Part shown: positions 1 to 13,077 of the stretch, piece after piece
Layout: each line of letters begins with the position of its first letter
Numbering within the stretch: position 1 is the first letter of the stretch
Source of the DNA: Hysterangium stoloniferum
Lineage: Eukaryota > Basidiomycota > Agaricomycetes > Hysterangiales > Hysterangiaceae
Direction: 5' to 3'
NCBI GenBank assembly: GCA_015178975.1
Contig: WHVD01000181.1
Span: 62,001-126,000, forward strand
Length of the DNA: 64,000 bases
The notes under the pieces: model-generated
The model's database searches: none
Seen by the model: only the letters and a program-made list of their open reading frames with translations
Told to the model about the DNA's origin: nothing
Position numbers and translations under genes: made by a program

Positions 1-1941
1 GACCACTGCTACAGTGCTGAAGAGATGTACAGCAACTGAACGTTAACTGGCAAAAGCGATCCTCGACGACGCGTTGTTATCTATGTTTGAACGGTACGCG
101 GATTGGCTGCCGAAGAACATGATGCCGCACCAGCTTTACCATCTACCATCCAAACTCATGTCGTATCGGTATGCCCATTCGTACGATCACCCGTAATGAT
201 GATCAATTGCACCCTTGTAAGTATGCCTGCCTGTAACTATTAATAATACGGTTCCGTTGGAAAGGTTATCCTACTCCGCGATCGCTTCCCCTTCATTACC
301 AATCAAGCGCCTTCGTTTCCTGAAACCAAGGCCGTTATCAACGATTTATCCCACTTTCTTCATGGATGCTAACATGGAATGGAACAAGAGGATGGATGAC
401 ACGGTTATTCGAGGTCAAGGAGAGCGTCGCTGCTTAGGAGACAGGTAAGCTTTTTCCGCGAGCATGCGATTGGGCGATACTAATACAGTTCTCCAGCCTA
501 CCACTTTGGATATCTGATCCAATATCGACCCGATCATTCAGGTGTCCTTGTTTACCACGGTGACTGTAATCCTGGTGCCCCCAGTCTTACGCACGGACCC
601 TTCAGTTTACATTCTCGTTTCAATCAACACGTGATTACGTAATCATGTGTTGCACTGTATAAGTAGCCGGGAAGTTTTCAGGACCTTAGATCTTACTGTA
701 CACTGCACTTGTTCGAAGACAGCATAAGGAAAACGGACAAGGTTTTATTTATGATGACTAAGCTACTGTAAAGTATGAAATAGCCGAGCGTAAAACACAT
801 CAATGGCTTGCAATACAACGTATTCTAACAGCACTTGCCTGTATCTTGTTCTGCTCTGGACAATACACCATGGTCCTGTCAACTTGTGTGACTGCCAGTG
901 ATCCCAATTGACGATGGGATTACAGTGACCCTCCAAGTAGTCCTCCATTTCAGTCAGCACAGTTGGCGTTTTTTTCTCTCGATGATTCAGTACATTGTTA
1001 AACTCTCCACAACATAACAAACGTACTATTTCCTCGCACAACGATGGATGTGTTGGCCGCTTCCCAGCTGATCCAGACTCTCCTTCGCACAGTTTGGATC
1101 TAGATGGAAAGGAAACAATATATACCGTCTTCCTGACAGCTAAATGTCACAAAACATGTTTACCGATGTAAGTTCGTTACTAGGAAAAGACCTAATAACC
1201 TGCGCGCAATGGTCAAGTCTTTATGACGGTTACTAACACAGTCGTTCTTGAAACCAGTCTATAACCAAACACACTCGGAGCGAGAGGCTAGAGATCGGAC
1301 CTTGGATGACATAAGCGAAGATGAATACAAAAGGCTGACGTAAGCCCAATGTCGAGGAGTGTAGAACTTCAACAATAAGAGACACCACAGTATCCCTTAC
1401 TGGCCGTAGGAGTGAGACTGAGAGTAAGACTTAAGAGATTGTCCTTAAGAATGAGCTTCGATACAACGAAATTGCTTGTTCAATAGTGGGCAAAAGAGAG
1501 GCCCTTATATACATGAGAGAGCACAGGTCAAATCAAACATCTACAAACAACGACACAATAACGATGTGATATGGTGTGAGTCATCTCTGAGTCATCACAA
1601 TAGGAGTGTTAGTAAAGCTGTGAACAATAATAGGGGGAGGCTGCACTGAACAATAAGAGAATGACAAACAAAAGATGAGATCAGACATGTGATACGGATA
1701 AACGGGGAAACACAATAGAACAATAGGGGAAGTGAGTCAGACAATAGGGATGATGGAGTAATAGACGTGATGGCTGATGAAACATCGATGATAGGAGTCA
1801 GAAACACAAGAATCCCACGATAGTGCGTCACCCTCAAATGCTATGCTTGATTTCGAAATCTTGACAATATTACCAATCGATGAACTGAGATTGGACGTAT
1901 TGTGTTCCTAGTTTTGCAGTATAAGGAGGGGACACAATCAA
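1..1941. other. No supported gene
   Basis: The stretch keeps ordinary CpG content and holds only short open frames (at most about 90 codons) on both strands. I recognise no domain, RNA gene or repeat. It may include non-coding flank or badly interrupted exons of an unknown gene. Confidence 0.4.
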
Positions 1942-2487
1942 TCACCATTTAGAACCAGGTGGTGAGTAGGCTCCACAACCACGCAAGGAACACAAATCGA
2001 TGACGACCTGACGAGGCTCTACTTGACTTCCCTCTGGAACTGGGGTCCTAAATAACTTGGGTCCTCTGTGATCTCCTACTGGAGTGAACGTTGCCATGTA
2101 ATAGATTCCCGATGACGGTGGGGAACAGTCCTGCTGGAACACTCGATCGAATCAATAGTGGAGGATTTCGGAGGAGCCATCATAGTGCTCTATACGAATG
2201 AAGACAGGATCATCTGGAGCATATGGGAGTCGAATACCTTGTCGACGGAGGAAACGATGGTATTTCTTGGAGGAGCATGAGTGGGCTGGTAAGGGCTTGG
2301 AAATGATGTCTGAGGATGAGGAGAAGCGAGACGTTATTGGCTGGAGTTCTATTTGGGAGTGAAGAGTCGGTTTTGAGTAGGAACTGAGGGTTACTTTGGA
2401 GGACGATGCAGTGTTGAACATGATGGAGTTTTGGTCGTCTGTTTGATGAAACTGATTTGGCTGTGTAGAAGTCGTCTTGAGTGCCAA
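1942..2487 (-). CDS. Hypothetical protein, weakly supported
   Basis: Two adjoining minus-strand open frames (2487-2152, 111 codons from a Met; 2142-1942, 66 codons) lie almost end to end and could be one gene with a frameshift or a missed intron. The first half is rich in Ser and Thr. The join region contains RLPYAPDDPVFIRIEHYDGS, which looks like folded protein rather than noise. An overlapping frame at 2584-2210 is probably a shadow. I recognise no family, signal peptide or membrane segment. The surrounding DNA keeps CpG, as the host blocks of this window do, which mildly favours a host gene over transposon debris. Confidence 0.25.
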
Positions 2488-2887
2488 AGTATATATAAGA
2501 ATTTGTGCTTGTGACGTGACTTGAAACTATTGCCATATTAGTCTCTTTCCGATTGAACTCTCTACACCAACTGGCCACAAGCATCCATATTCCAATTTAC
2601 ACACCGTACTGTGCTCATACGAGTTTTAAGGAAGTCCACACTGGAGTCCAAACTGAGTGTGTATGGCGCTTCATAAGTTTCGGTTATTAAGTAGAAACAT
2701 GACGCTTTCTATTATTGATTGAAAATATACCCCGTGACAATTCAGAATTCGTTTGGAGAACTTTATTCTGAATGGAAACCCTAGGGGCTACTCATCTAGT
2801 CTGGACTTGTAACACAGGTCATTGTATGCAGAACATGTCTGACTTGCCTTCATCATATTTTCCCCCATCCTCACACTTACAATCAGT

Positions 2888-3391
2888 ATGCTTAAAGTCA
2901 CCTGTCTGAGATCCTGTCATCGATATATTGGGACTCATCGACATGAACACCATGGTTGTGGCTGCGAGATCTCATTTCAACCATCACCACCGCGTATGCT
3001 TGAAGTCAAGGTCCACACCTACAGCTCAATAGTTGTAAATACGACTTTATTTGTTACTTCAGATACTTACTCGATGTCGCGTCTATTCGACCGAAGTTCT
3101 CACACATCGATAGTTAAATGTGGAAACCCCACTGTCACATGGTGGCAACATCAATTGGAAGGAGCAGCAGGTGCCCTGTTGGAAATGATGATGAAACACC
3201 CTTCTCCTAGCGGTGGTTCACCTATTCCTCAACTTTTATATGAAAATGTAATTTGTGGACCATGCTTTGGAGGTGAACACATGATTTTACCCATGTACCC
3301 TAAACTAGCTAGCACCAAACAGATCATGTCAGAAGGTGATTCACTAACTAACACATTGATTGACACACAAGTACTATTACAAGTCTATTAA
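2888..3391 (+). CDS. Hypothetical protein of 167 residues
   Basis: This single open frame runs from a Met to a stop and is long for this part of the window. The composition is mixed, with His and Cys near the start (HRHEHHGCGCE) and a more protein-like second half. I see no zinc-finger spacing, signal peptide or membrane helix that I could defend. It lies between CpG-bearing DNA on the left and the CpG-poor LINE relic on the right, so it could be a host gene, an exon, or a remnant of something else. No function is proposed. Confidence 0.25.
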   Translation: MLKVTCLRSCHRYIGTHRHEHHGCGCEISFQPSPPRMLEVKVHTYSSIVVNTTLFVTSDTYSMSRLFDRSSHTSIVKCGNPTVTWWQHQLEGAAGALLEMMMKHPSPSGGSPIPQLLYENVICGPCFGGEHMILPMYPKLASTKQIMSEGDSLTNTLIDTQVLLQVY

Positions 3392-4184
3392 ATCCCTTGT
3401 AGATTGTACATTACAATACATCAACTCATACTATTTTTAATATTCCTCAAAAGAGCTGCATCTTTGACATGTTTGTCAAAAGGAGACCTCAATTTCTGCC
3501 CTCAGGATATCCTCACTTTCAAACTGACATCCACACTAAGATCTGGTATGGTAAAGACAATGTGAGGACTATTCCTCTGGAAGAGCATGCCCACCTCTGG
3601 TGATTGTTCATATTAATATGGCATGGAGATGGTGTACTTACCTGAACTGAGAATGTCAATTCCCAATCCACTGTAAGGGAGTAAGACTTTTTATGACAGG
3701 TGCTTCTTAACTTGGAACCATCCTCTTCTCCTTTTTTCCCATGCTCTAAGGTTTTTTCAACATTTTGAGAGCTCAAATTCATGAAAGACAAATTCTCATT
3801 GAATCCAACCCTAAAGCCGAATACAACCAACTCTCCAGCCTCTCAGACCACACCCTTATTGCAAAAGTAAACAAAGTCTTACAATCCTCCCAAATCTCTG
3901 AATCCAAAATCCTTGCTTGCTTTATCAGTGCAAAAAAAAACTGAATAATGGTGGTATCATCCTTGACTTGATTAAATCAGCTAACACTATCAGAGACCAA
4001 AGAAGTTAATCCAGGCAACTCTCTCTACATCAAAGACCTCTCCAAATTCCCAAAGGTTCAAAAACCTCTAGTAGATGGATCAAACCTGAGCACAGATGAA
4101 GAACCAATCCAAACTCAGCCCATCTAATTGTAAGATTCAACTCCATCTCCAGTGCTAACACTACTCTGAGGGACAGCCTGATTA

Positions 4185-4682
4185 TTGCCAACAAGAGAGT
4201 CTCAGTCTGAAAACTCCCCAAGGAACCCAAGGATTGCCTTAAATGAGAAACTCAAAGCCAACCATTTTGCCAAAGACTGTCCAGTAGATGATATATGTGG
4301 CAACTGCAGTGGCAAACACAGAATGGTTGACTGCCCCATCACTGACCTTGATAGGTATAAATGCACCAACTGCAACTCTTCAGGCCACACCTCATGGGAC
4401 AGAATGTGCCCAAGTGCCTTGAAGCTGTCCACAGGATCTCCACCTATGACCAAGAAAGCTCATACAAATTCTTCCCAACAAATGAACCTTGGACCTGGGA
4501 ACAAAAACACCACAATACTCACCAAGCCATGCCCACCCTCCCAGACAATCCAAACTCCCTCCCTGGTGACAGAGACAACAGTTGGGAATGCAGATGCATC
4601 CCACCTTCCCTTCCCATTCAAAGCATGTGAATGGACTTTTACCACAGAACTACCCTCCCTTGGAGCACAACAAACACATTAG
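4185..4682 (+). pseudogene. LINE ORF1 C-terminal zinc-knuckle fragment
   Basis: The 165-codon frame carries two or three CCHC knuckles typical of nucleic-acid-binding ORF1 proteins of LINEs: a Cys after HFAKD, then CGNCSGKHRMVDC and CTNCNSSGHTSWDRMC. In intact elements this protein coats the LINE RNA and accompanies it to the target. After the knuckles the sequence becomes Pro/Ser/Thr-rich without a fold. The upstream part of ORF1 lies in other frames from about 3,780 and holds several stops and shifts, so this is a remnant. The endonuclease frame begins ten bases after its stop, which is normal spacing for LINE ORF1 and ORF2. Confidence 0.55.
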
Positions 4683-4691
4683 AAAACACAA

Positions 4692-5215
4692 ATGCTACAA
4701 TCACACATGAATAACAACAATACTCCCTCAACTAAAGAGCTGTGCATTGTGCAGCAAAACCTCAACAAATCCAATACAGCAACCCAATATCTAATCAACA
4801 ACATCTCCAACAATGTATATCACCTAATTCTAATCCAAGAACCTTACATTGACTTCCAAAAACTTTATAGGGTTACCCAACAATGGCACAACATCTATCC
4901 TATAGATCACTTCAAGTAAGGGCTAAACCAACCCACTCACTCATGCTAGTCAGCAACAAAATTGACACTTTGCTATGGGACCTTGAAATAGGATCACCTG
5001 ACATCACCAGCATCCATATATGTAAAAATTGACAAAGAGATCATACTCATTATAAAATTATACAATGATGGATAACAACTTTAATGCACATTTCCAGATC
5101 AAGGACTTCATCAACAAATGCCAACACTCCCCCATCGGAAAGCAACCCAACCACATCATCTGGCTGGGATATTTCAACCACCACCACCCTTCCTGCATGT
5201 ACACTTTCCCACTGG
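4692..5215 (+). pseudogene. LINE ORF2 endonuclease fragment
   Basis: The first 75 codons match the opening of the AP-endonuclease domain of fungal LINEs: QQNLNKS, then a run ending in LILIQEPYID, where the Glu of QEP is the metal-binding residue. About 80 codons later another frame gives IIWLGYFNHHHP, equal to the conserved GDFN-HHP motif with the catalytic Asp replaced by Tyr. At least two frame changes and stops separate the pieces. In a live element this enzyme nicks the target to prime reverse transcription; here it is dead. The domain breaks off near 5,215 and resumes, if at all, near 5,820. Confidence 0.5.
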
Positions 5216-6021
5216 GGCAACCCAGTTTCTTGCTTTTATGTCTCAACCTTGATACATTTGTAGCAGCAGGTATTTTGCTTCACAGTTGTTGTGCTGCTTC
5301 ACTGTCTAATCACTTGTAGGTCACAACACCAGTTTGATTCTGTTAAAGCCCAAGCACCAGCACCTTCCCTTTGTTCTACTGAGACCATATCTCCTATCTT
5401 AGAGATAAACATGTCCAACACTATGCTCTCAATTTTTGGGAAGATGCTGGCACCTCCCCACATTTGCATGCTGTGCAGCCAGGATTCTCAGCTGAGTACA
5501 CTCAGCTTCAACCCTGTTTGAAATTCAGATGTATGAGCTAGTTGTACATCCAATGGATTTTGGAAAGCTTAGTGACTTGACCCATGATGGGAGGCCAGAA
5601 TGTCAAGGGCGACTGTTGTTGCTTGCAATATGTTTGCTTTCTCAATAAAATCACTATGTATGTGGTGGCTAGTGTCCCTGCAAGTCCCTTCTTACCCACA
5701 ATGAATACACAATTGAAATCTGCAACCTTGTCCTTGAACAGACTTACCAACAGCATCAAACCACTCTTATTCAATAGTATAGTTGTACTCAATGTCTTCT
5801 ATGCATCACAAATGTGAACAAAACTCTCAGAGTGAGTAGCCTCATCCACCAGCCAATCCTAGTCAACTCTGGCACTTGGGATGACAGTGGTGTATCACAC
5901 CTGATGACACTTCTGGATTGTTCTTACCTGAACAACATACTCTATTTCTTTGACCATCATCATGCCCATCTTACCAAGGAAATAATTATGAATCATTGTA
6001 CAGCTGATCATATACTCATCC

Positions 6022-6849
6022 TGTTATGACCAGAAAACCAGCTGGACTCCAGGCACTACCCTATATGCACCCGCACCCTACATGTACCAGTTATTGGTTT
6101 ACCAGAATACCCATCAGAACCCAGATGTCAGACCTGTCCTTGCCCAACCTTTGTTATCTCATGTACCAGTCACCAGAATACCTGCCTGGACCCCGTGCAT
6201 GTCATCCCTGTCTATCTCTGACCCTGTCCCACACATCAGTCACTGGACCCTGCTTGGAAAACCTGACAGCTCTCTAACTGAGCCCCATTCCCATTATGGT
6301 CAAATGGCCTGTCATATTTTGGACTCCGCTCCTGCCCCATTCCCATTATGGTCTAATGACCTGTCATATTTTGGACTCCACTCCATTCCATTCCTAACAC
6401 CAAATTTGGTGTTTACTTATATCATGAAACTGGATTTGGTATGAATACATTCCACAGTCTATATATTCTGGCAGATGTTGTACATACAATCCAGTCAGAA
6501 AATCAGCTTAGATTCCCCCCAGTAATCTCAGTACATTTTCTGCTCTATTCCTCTTTGAAAAACACTGCTAAATATCTCATTAGAGCCCATGGGCTCCAAC
6601 CTATCTATTACTCGACCTCTGACTCATCACTGCCTGACCCCTTGACCTCTGCGGGATTCCTGTAGTCAACTCTCCAACCCCTCAACCCACTAACTACTCC
6701 CAGACTCCCCAGGATTCCCATCCACCCATCTGAAATTGTATGACACGATCTCACAAGGGTGCAGCCTATAAGCTGAAGCCAAGTCTTACTGGCCTTCTTG
6801 CGGGTTTCTCTGGAAATCCTCCGATAAGCTCCATGCCCACTCCTTAACA
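6022..6849 (+). mobile_element. Solo LTR, A family, diverged copy
   Basis: The element begins TGTTATGACC and ends CCTTAACA. It is flanked by a perfect 5-base target duplication, CATCC (6017-6021 and 6850-6854). Along its length it matches the LTR that starts at 10,388, including the block read as GTGTTTACTTATATC, the CAGATGTTGTACATACAATCC segment and the hairpin block near its right end (GCAGCCTATAAGCTGAAGCC at about 6,765). It sits inside the LINE relic. It is the most diverged member of the family here and has lost most CpG, so it is probably the oldest. Confidence 0.85.
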
Positions 6850-9800
6850 CATCCCCCAATTATAGTTATCATGGAGTTGTTTTTTTTTAAGTGTTGACTG
6901 ATGGGATGAAAAGTGGTGGTATGGACCATCATTGCCTTCAACATGACTGATCAATGATGCTGATCATAGTTCAGTAGGCCAAATTAATATGTGGAGATGA
7001 TTATGAATGTGTGTGTCTTGTCAGATCTACTGTGTTCAATATATGATATACTCAGACATTCAGTATTGAGCCTTGGCCATGATGGGCTGATTATCTACTC
7101 CTGGTGTTTTTAACATCAATGATGATTCTATCTACCACATAATAGGGAACATTAAACATCACCTTATTGTTTTGATAATATGAGGCAGCCACTGGGATAA
7201 TGAACATCATACTGCTGCACTGCATAGCCTGAGTTATCTCTAGTCTGAATGAGGATTCATGATATTGACCTCACATGTTATGGCTGGCCATAGGCCTTAT
7301 ATAATCAATATATATGCAATGGGATCATGAAGAAACAAAATTATTTGAAGTGACTCTGGAGGCTGTAGCTCAACAAGGATAGGTTGGGGGTGTGATGTGT
7401 CAAGCATTCTTCTCAATGGAGATCTCATATGCTGTTTATTGGCTTCAATTCCATTTCTTCACACACAAGTGATGGCTTGATCAGTCACATTTATCATTTC
7501 CTTTCTGCCCATATGGCAATTGACAGCCCCATTCAATATGTTTTGTTGCCTTCTGTCTGATGCAGGTGACTAGAGCCAGAAAGAGACAGAGAAGATCCAT
7601 TATAATACTGGAAACTCTGAGATACTCATGGTTCACAACATAACATTATATACAGCTATATGTAAACTACATATAAAAAAGGCCTGTGATACTCCATCAG
7701 GGAGAAAGTGAATATTCTGGCCTGGTTCTGCAGAATATGAGTAAATGCAAGAGTAATTCATGCCATTTCAATATACAAGCTTGTCTAAAACAAAAAATCC
7801 AAAGCCCAGTGTGCTCCTGTATGGTGGTGCAAAGATCTGCAGTCATGTGGTGACTATCCCCCAATAGATTCCACTGACCAACTGATCAGCCTTTGGTCTC
7901 TTTAATTGGCTTATATGCCTAACAGCTTCATTGTGTGACTGTTTTGGCTTGCCCTTAATAATCTCCAAAACAAAGTTTTACACTTTTCCACTCCAACAGC
8001 ATTGTGCCACTCTGTCTTTCAGTCCACCCCCCTCCTCTTCTACTGATAGTCCTCAGGCTTGTTTGTTGTCTCACTCTTTATGTGACTTTGCCCAGACATG
8101 GGACAATCCTAGACAAAGCCAGAGTGACTTGCTCACATTTGACTGTTTCATGCTAGGTCACAGGCATATCATGTATACATATAGCTTATCAATGTCAGTG
8201 CAATATTTGAAGGTAGCAATAGTAAATGAGGTAGTGTGAGGTTCTTGCTTTCTCTAATGTGCAAGGGTAAATTGACGACCATAGCAGACCTTGACTATAC
8301 AATGTGAAATACACTGTGTGGTCTACCAATTCCAGTATTTCTTAACAAACAATTACAGCCATGGAATAAACTGGTGTGTTCACACATATGCTGTCATATG
8401 GCAACTATGGTTTGCATCTAAAGCCACCACAATACTCACATCCTTCCATATTTCAACATGAAGACCCATCTTATTTGAGGTCTTGGTGGAGGTGCTACAA
8501 TACTCCTCACCATACAGTACATCTTAGTTGTGGAAACCCTCAGTCCTTTTGTAGAAGCATGGGAAGATCAGAAGGCTCTTCTTCGAGATATAATGAGCTT
8601 CAAAATCATGTGCATCATCATTCCATACAGCCTGAGAACAATTCTTACCTCATTTAAAGGTCATTTCCATCACACAGAAGTTGGGAATGGTCTTGATGCT
8701 CTTAATCTGGAGATGATAATGACAATTCTTGAAGTGATCAGTTTGACCTCCATCCTCTTAGTCCAAATGCAGGAAGGTGGTTTTCCTTACACTTTCAATG
8801 ATCACTTAAAATTGGCTGATTTCTATACCTTAGATATGTATATTTCATCTACAATCCCAGTTCTCAGCCATCCTTGTGGTCCTATTGTTTTCACAGCTCA
8901 TTGGTAAGGGTGCACAGTGTGGGAGGAAGCGATTTATTGCACCACTTCCTCAAGGATATGTATAATATATGCCATGGTGTATAAGCAAAGTGAGTTTGGC
9001 TGGTTTATAATCAAATCAAGTGATAAATCCCCAATAGGTTTCTTCCATCTCGAGGTGGAAGTCATGAATTGAACCATGCAGATGTGGAAGATGCCACTGG
9101 ATGGGATCTAAACATGAAAGAAGATCTAGGCTCCTGCTAATATTGAAGAGGAATTGGTAGAAGGCAGTTGGTGGAGGGGTACACCTCCTGGCATCCATGG
9201 GTGGGAGTTGTAGGTGTGGAATTTACTGTTTGTTGAGAACCACTAGGTCCTCTGAGATTACTATCCAGGCCTGTGCTCTCTATGTCCAATATATTATAAT
9301 TGCATTTTTGTACAATCACTTCATTGTCATCAACATGGTAGTGTTGCCTTTGAGTCTTAAAGCCTCCCTCACATGCATACTGACTACCCAATCCTCACTT
9401 CCAGAAGGTTTACTGCACTAATTTATGAACTAATGTCACAGCATAAAAATAAAAATTTTGTATCATTCATTAACCAATTTGAATGGCTAAATTCTAAAAT
9501 TCATTTTCTTTGGTGTTGCACTTTAGGTTAGTATATCATTGTCCTTTCTGGGCTTTGATGGAGGAAAGGGTGGTGTAGTGGTGCTGGTTATAGAAAGGAA
9601 TATCTTATGGAACAGTATCCTGACAGTCTGAGTGAGTGCTGTTAGAACCAATTGCTTAGAATATATGCATGAAAAGAGTCAGATGACATTGATTCCTTGA
9701 AATGATAAAACTGTGAATTGATGATTGTTAATTATCACTGGTACCCACTCTTCCTTTCACTCACAGTTAGCCATTGCATCTAACCAAATTGTTTGCCATC

Positions 9801-10387
9801 CAGTCTTGATTCCTCTATGGGTTTCCCAATGTTGTGATTTGGAACCTTCTTGTCAGAAGCCGTTTTTTACTTTATCTAGCCACTGAATTCAGTCTAGATT
9901 ATCATGACACAATTACTGATTTCATTACCCTTGCAGTGTATACCTCAAAGTACTGCTCACAGAGTGCAAGGAGTCCCTCATATATCTTTTGTTTGTGTGT
10001 CATTTTATATAAATATGTTCTTTTTCATCTCTACATTATACCCTCTGCTTAACGCTCCAGGCTCGACCTATCTCACTTACAGTATATTCAGCATACTAAG
10101 ATATTTGGTGTTTAGCAGTTGCAAACCATTACTTCACTCATTTGGTATTGAAATACCTCAGGTAAACACCATCAGTAAATGGACACTTCGCTACAAAAGC
10201 ACAATATCCTGTGGTCCTCTGCAGCAGAAAATATATTCATTGCCACTTTAGTGTGCATTACAAAATTCATGGTACAACCAAACAATTAAACCTCTCCTCA
10301 ATAAGGGCCACTAGCTATAGTTGTTTGGGTTTGATTATAGTTTATTTAAGGAACATGTAAATATAGGTCTCTCACATGATGGCATGG
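6850..10387. other. CpG-poor decayed DNA, unclassified
   Basis: About 3.5 kb with almost no CpG, many stops in all frames and a sequence texture like the neighbouring LINE relic. The longest frame is 8530-8907 (125 codons, plus strand). It overlaps 8376-8657 in another frame, and neither resembles a family I know. I see no terminal repeats or target duplications. The most likely reading is an old, heavily mutated transposon or several of them. Confidence 0.4.
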
Positions 10388-11201
10388 TGTTACAACCGGA
10401 AATCCCGCCAGACTCTGGGCACTAACTTATATGCACCTGCACCCTATACGCACCCATTATCAGTTCACCAGAATTCCCTGGACTCCATATGTCAGACCCG
10501 TCTACGTTCAACTTCGTTATGTTGTGTTTCAGTCACCGGAAAACCCACCAGACTCCGTCTCTGTCTATATCCAACCTCGTCCCATGCGTCAGTCACTGGA
10601 CCCTGCTCAGTAAAACCCATCACCTCCCTAACAGAGCCCCATTCCCATTTTAGTCAAATGACCTGTCACAATTCGGACTCCGCTCCTGCTCCGTTTCCCA
10701 TTATGGGTATGATTTGTCACTATTCAGACTCTGCTCCATTCCACCCCATTCCTAACACCAATTTGGTGTTTACTATTCCCATTTTATGTTTTGCTCATTT
10801 CATTTCATCATTACTGGATTCAGTATGACATTCACTCCACAGTCTATTTAAACTGGCAGATGTTGTACATACAATCCAGTCAGAAAATCAGCTTAGATTC
10901 CCCCCAGTAATCTAATACATTTTCCGCTCTAAACTTCTACTTGAATTACACCGCTCACACTAGTCGGAGCCCACAGGCTCCGGTGCATCTATCTCTCTCA
11001 CCAAATCTCGACTCACAACCCACAACCTCCAACCTCTGACCCCTTGACCCATGACCTCCGCCTGGACTCCCTGGGATTCCCGTCTACCCATCTGAAATTG
11101 GACAACATGATCTAGTGAGGGCACAGCCTATATGCTGAAGCCAAGTCCTACCAGATATCCCACGGGTTTCTCCGGAAACCCACCCTGTATGTATCCTAAC
11201 A
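10388..11201 (+). mobile_element. LTR of the A family, likely 5' LTR of the gypsy relic
   Basis: It starts TGTTACAACC and ends ATCCTAACA, and matches four other copies in this window (6,022; 12,035; 53,414; 54,731) plus the split copy at 59,635. The bases on each side (CATGG and GTATT) do not form a target duplication, unlike the solo copies, as expected if it is the left LTR of a longer element. Its middle holds a TATTTAAA TATA-like stretch near 10,846, and the shared hairpin block lies at about 11,127, some 60 bases before its end. Confidence 0.75.
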
Positions 11202-12034
11202 GTATTTTCTGACTGAGACTCGCAGATTGTTTTCAATATGCCACTAAGAAAGAAAGTGAATGCACAGGCATCATTACCTGGACCGTCAACTCTTCATTCC
11301 CCATTAACTCTGTATACAGCCAGATGCTTGCGAACCAGTTGGAACCCATGGAAGAAGCCTGTATTGAAGAAGTCCCAGAAAACCAGGACGAATCCCAGCA
11401 TGAGGACAAATCCATGGCCCCCGACAAAGGCAAAGGTGTCGAAATTCTTCCACCTATTGAACGACTGCACTTTGGGGATCCTACTTCTGAATTTTTAGCA
11501 GGTACTATAGATAAATTTATGACGCACCTGCTCGAAGAACGAAAGAAAAAGGAACAAGAACCTCCATGGTCAAAAGTCAATGTTCCGGAACCCTTCACAG
11601 GGTTCTACTTTCCTCATGCAATGTCGCTTCAATTTCCGCGATCGATCTGCTGCATTCTCCACGGACTCCCGAAAAGTCAACTATGCACTTTTATACTTGC
11701 CGGGATCCATGTTGAAATGGTTCAAACCAGCATTTAGTGGAATTTCCGAGGAAGAGCCGCTTTGGCTCGAAAATTGGGATGCTTTTGTTGAGGAGCTTGA
11801 AACCAACTTTGGCCCATATGACCCGACAGGAGAAGCCAAGAACAGCCTCACAAATCTTTGTATGAAGGACACGCAGCGCATCACAGACTATATCATCCAA
11901 TTCAATAATCTTGCAGCTCATTGTCAGTGGGGCGATCCCACTCTCCACCACCAATTCTACACCGGTCTGCCATCCCACCTTAAAGACAAAGTCTCGAAAG
12001 GAGAAGATGGCAAGCCAAAAACCCTGTCCCGTAT

Positions 12035-12853
12035 TGTTAGGATACACACACAGGGTGGGTTTCTGGAGAAACCCGCGGAATATCCGGTAGGACTTGGCTT
12101 CAGCTTATAGGCTGCGCCCTCGCTAGATCGTGTTGTCCAATTTCAGACAGGCGGACGGGAATCCCGGGGAGTCCGGGCGGGGGTTCGTGGGTCGTGAGTC
12201 GTAGGTCGTGAGTCGAGAGTCGTGAATCGAGATAGTCGAGAGAGATAGATGCGCCGGAGCCCGTGGGCTCCGACTAGTGCGAGCGGTCTGATAAGAGTGG
12301 GGTTTTAGAGAGGAAAATGTATTAGATTACTGGGGGGAATCTAAGCTAATTTTCTGACTGGATTGTATGTACAACATCTGCCAGTTTATATAGACTGTGG
12401 AATGCATGACATACCGAATCCAGTAATAATGAGACGAAACGAGCAAAACATAAAACGGGAATAGGAAACACCAAATTGGTGTTAGGAACGGGACAGAACG
12501 GAGCGGAGTCCGAATCATGACAAAGCATAACCCATAACGGGAAATGGAGCGGGAGCGGAGTCCTAAATCGTGACAGGTCATTTGACTAAAACGGGAACGG
12601 GGCTCGATTAGAGCGGTGACGGGATTCTAAGCGGGTCCGGTGACTGATGCATGGGACGAAGACGGACATAGACAAAGACGGGGTCCGGGGGAAGTCTGGT
12701 GACTGATATGTGTCTTAATGAGGTCGAACGTAACGAGTCTTGACGTAACGGAGTCCGGGCGGGAAATCCTATAAACAGACGATTGGTGCTTGTAGCGCGT
12801 GGGGGCGTACAAGTTAGTGCCTGGAATCCGGTGGGATTTGTCCGGTTGTAACA
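12035..12853 (-). mobile_element. Solo LTR, A family, inserted in gag
   Basis: On the plus strand it begins TGTTAGGATA and ends GGTTGTAACA, so it is the reverse complement of the LTR at 10,388. A perfect 5-base target duplication, CGTAT, flanks it (12,030-12,034 and 12,854-12,858). It keeps many CpG sites and is probably one of the younger copies. Because it has its own duplication and lies in the opposite direction, it is not the second LTR of the surrounding element. Confidence 0.9.
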
Positions 12854-12957
12854 CGTATGCACCTCAAAGCTCAAAACGTGGATGCACATTATTGGGAATG
12901 TCACATGGAAGTTGCCCGTGAGACCTCCACGGACAAAGTGAACAAGTCCACGGTCAG

Positions 12958-13077
12958 TAAAAACAACAACAACAATTCGTCAACCAGCAACCAAAAATCC
13001 ATGCAATCCAACAAGAAGAACGATAAAAAGTCTTCTAACAACAACAACAACAACAACAACAGCAAGGACAATAACAA
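12958..13077 (+). repeat. AAC-rich microsatellite coding Asn runs
   Basis: Two clusters of AAC triplets (about 12,962-12,976 and 13,037-13,062) encode poly-Asn in the linker before the zinc knuckle of the gag remnant. Low-complexity Asn/Lys/Ser linkers at this place are common in fungal gag proteins. Confidence 0.7.

Larger units (their letters stand above)
3750..6021 (+). mobile_element. LINE (non-LTR retrotransposon) relic, ORF1 and endonuclease part
   Basis: The order is that of a fungal LINE of the Tad1/I-like kind: an ORF1 segment from about 3,780 (the stretch NPKAEYNQLSSLSDHTLIAK), a zinc-knuckle segment at about 4,260-4,420, then the start of an AP-type endonuclease at about 4,735 (QQNLNKS, LILIQEP) and a GDFNRHHP-like motif near 5,145 that reads LGYFNHHHP. 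A late endonuclease-like ADHILI lies at about 6,005, just where a solo LTR has inserted, and a few codons may continue after 6,850. Between 5,216 and 5,815 I recognise nothing. No reverse transcriptase was found. The DNA is almost free of CpG and all frames are broken, so the copy is old. Confidence 0.55.

Noticed and set aside
10388-12853. LTRs at 10,388 and 12,035 as the two LTRs of one element
   Set aside because: They point in opposite directions and the second has its own CGTAT duplication inside gag.
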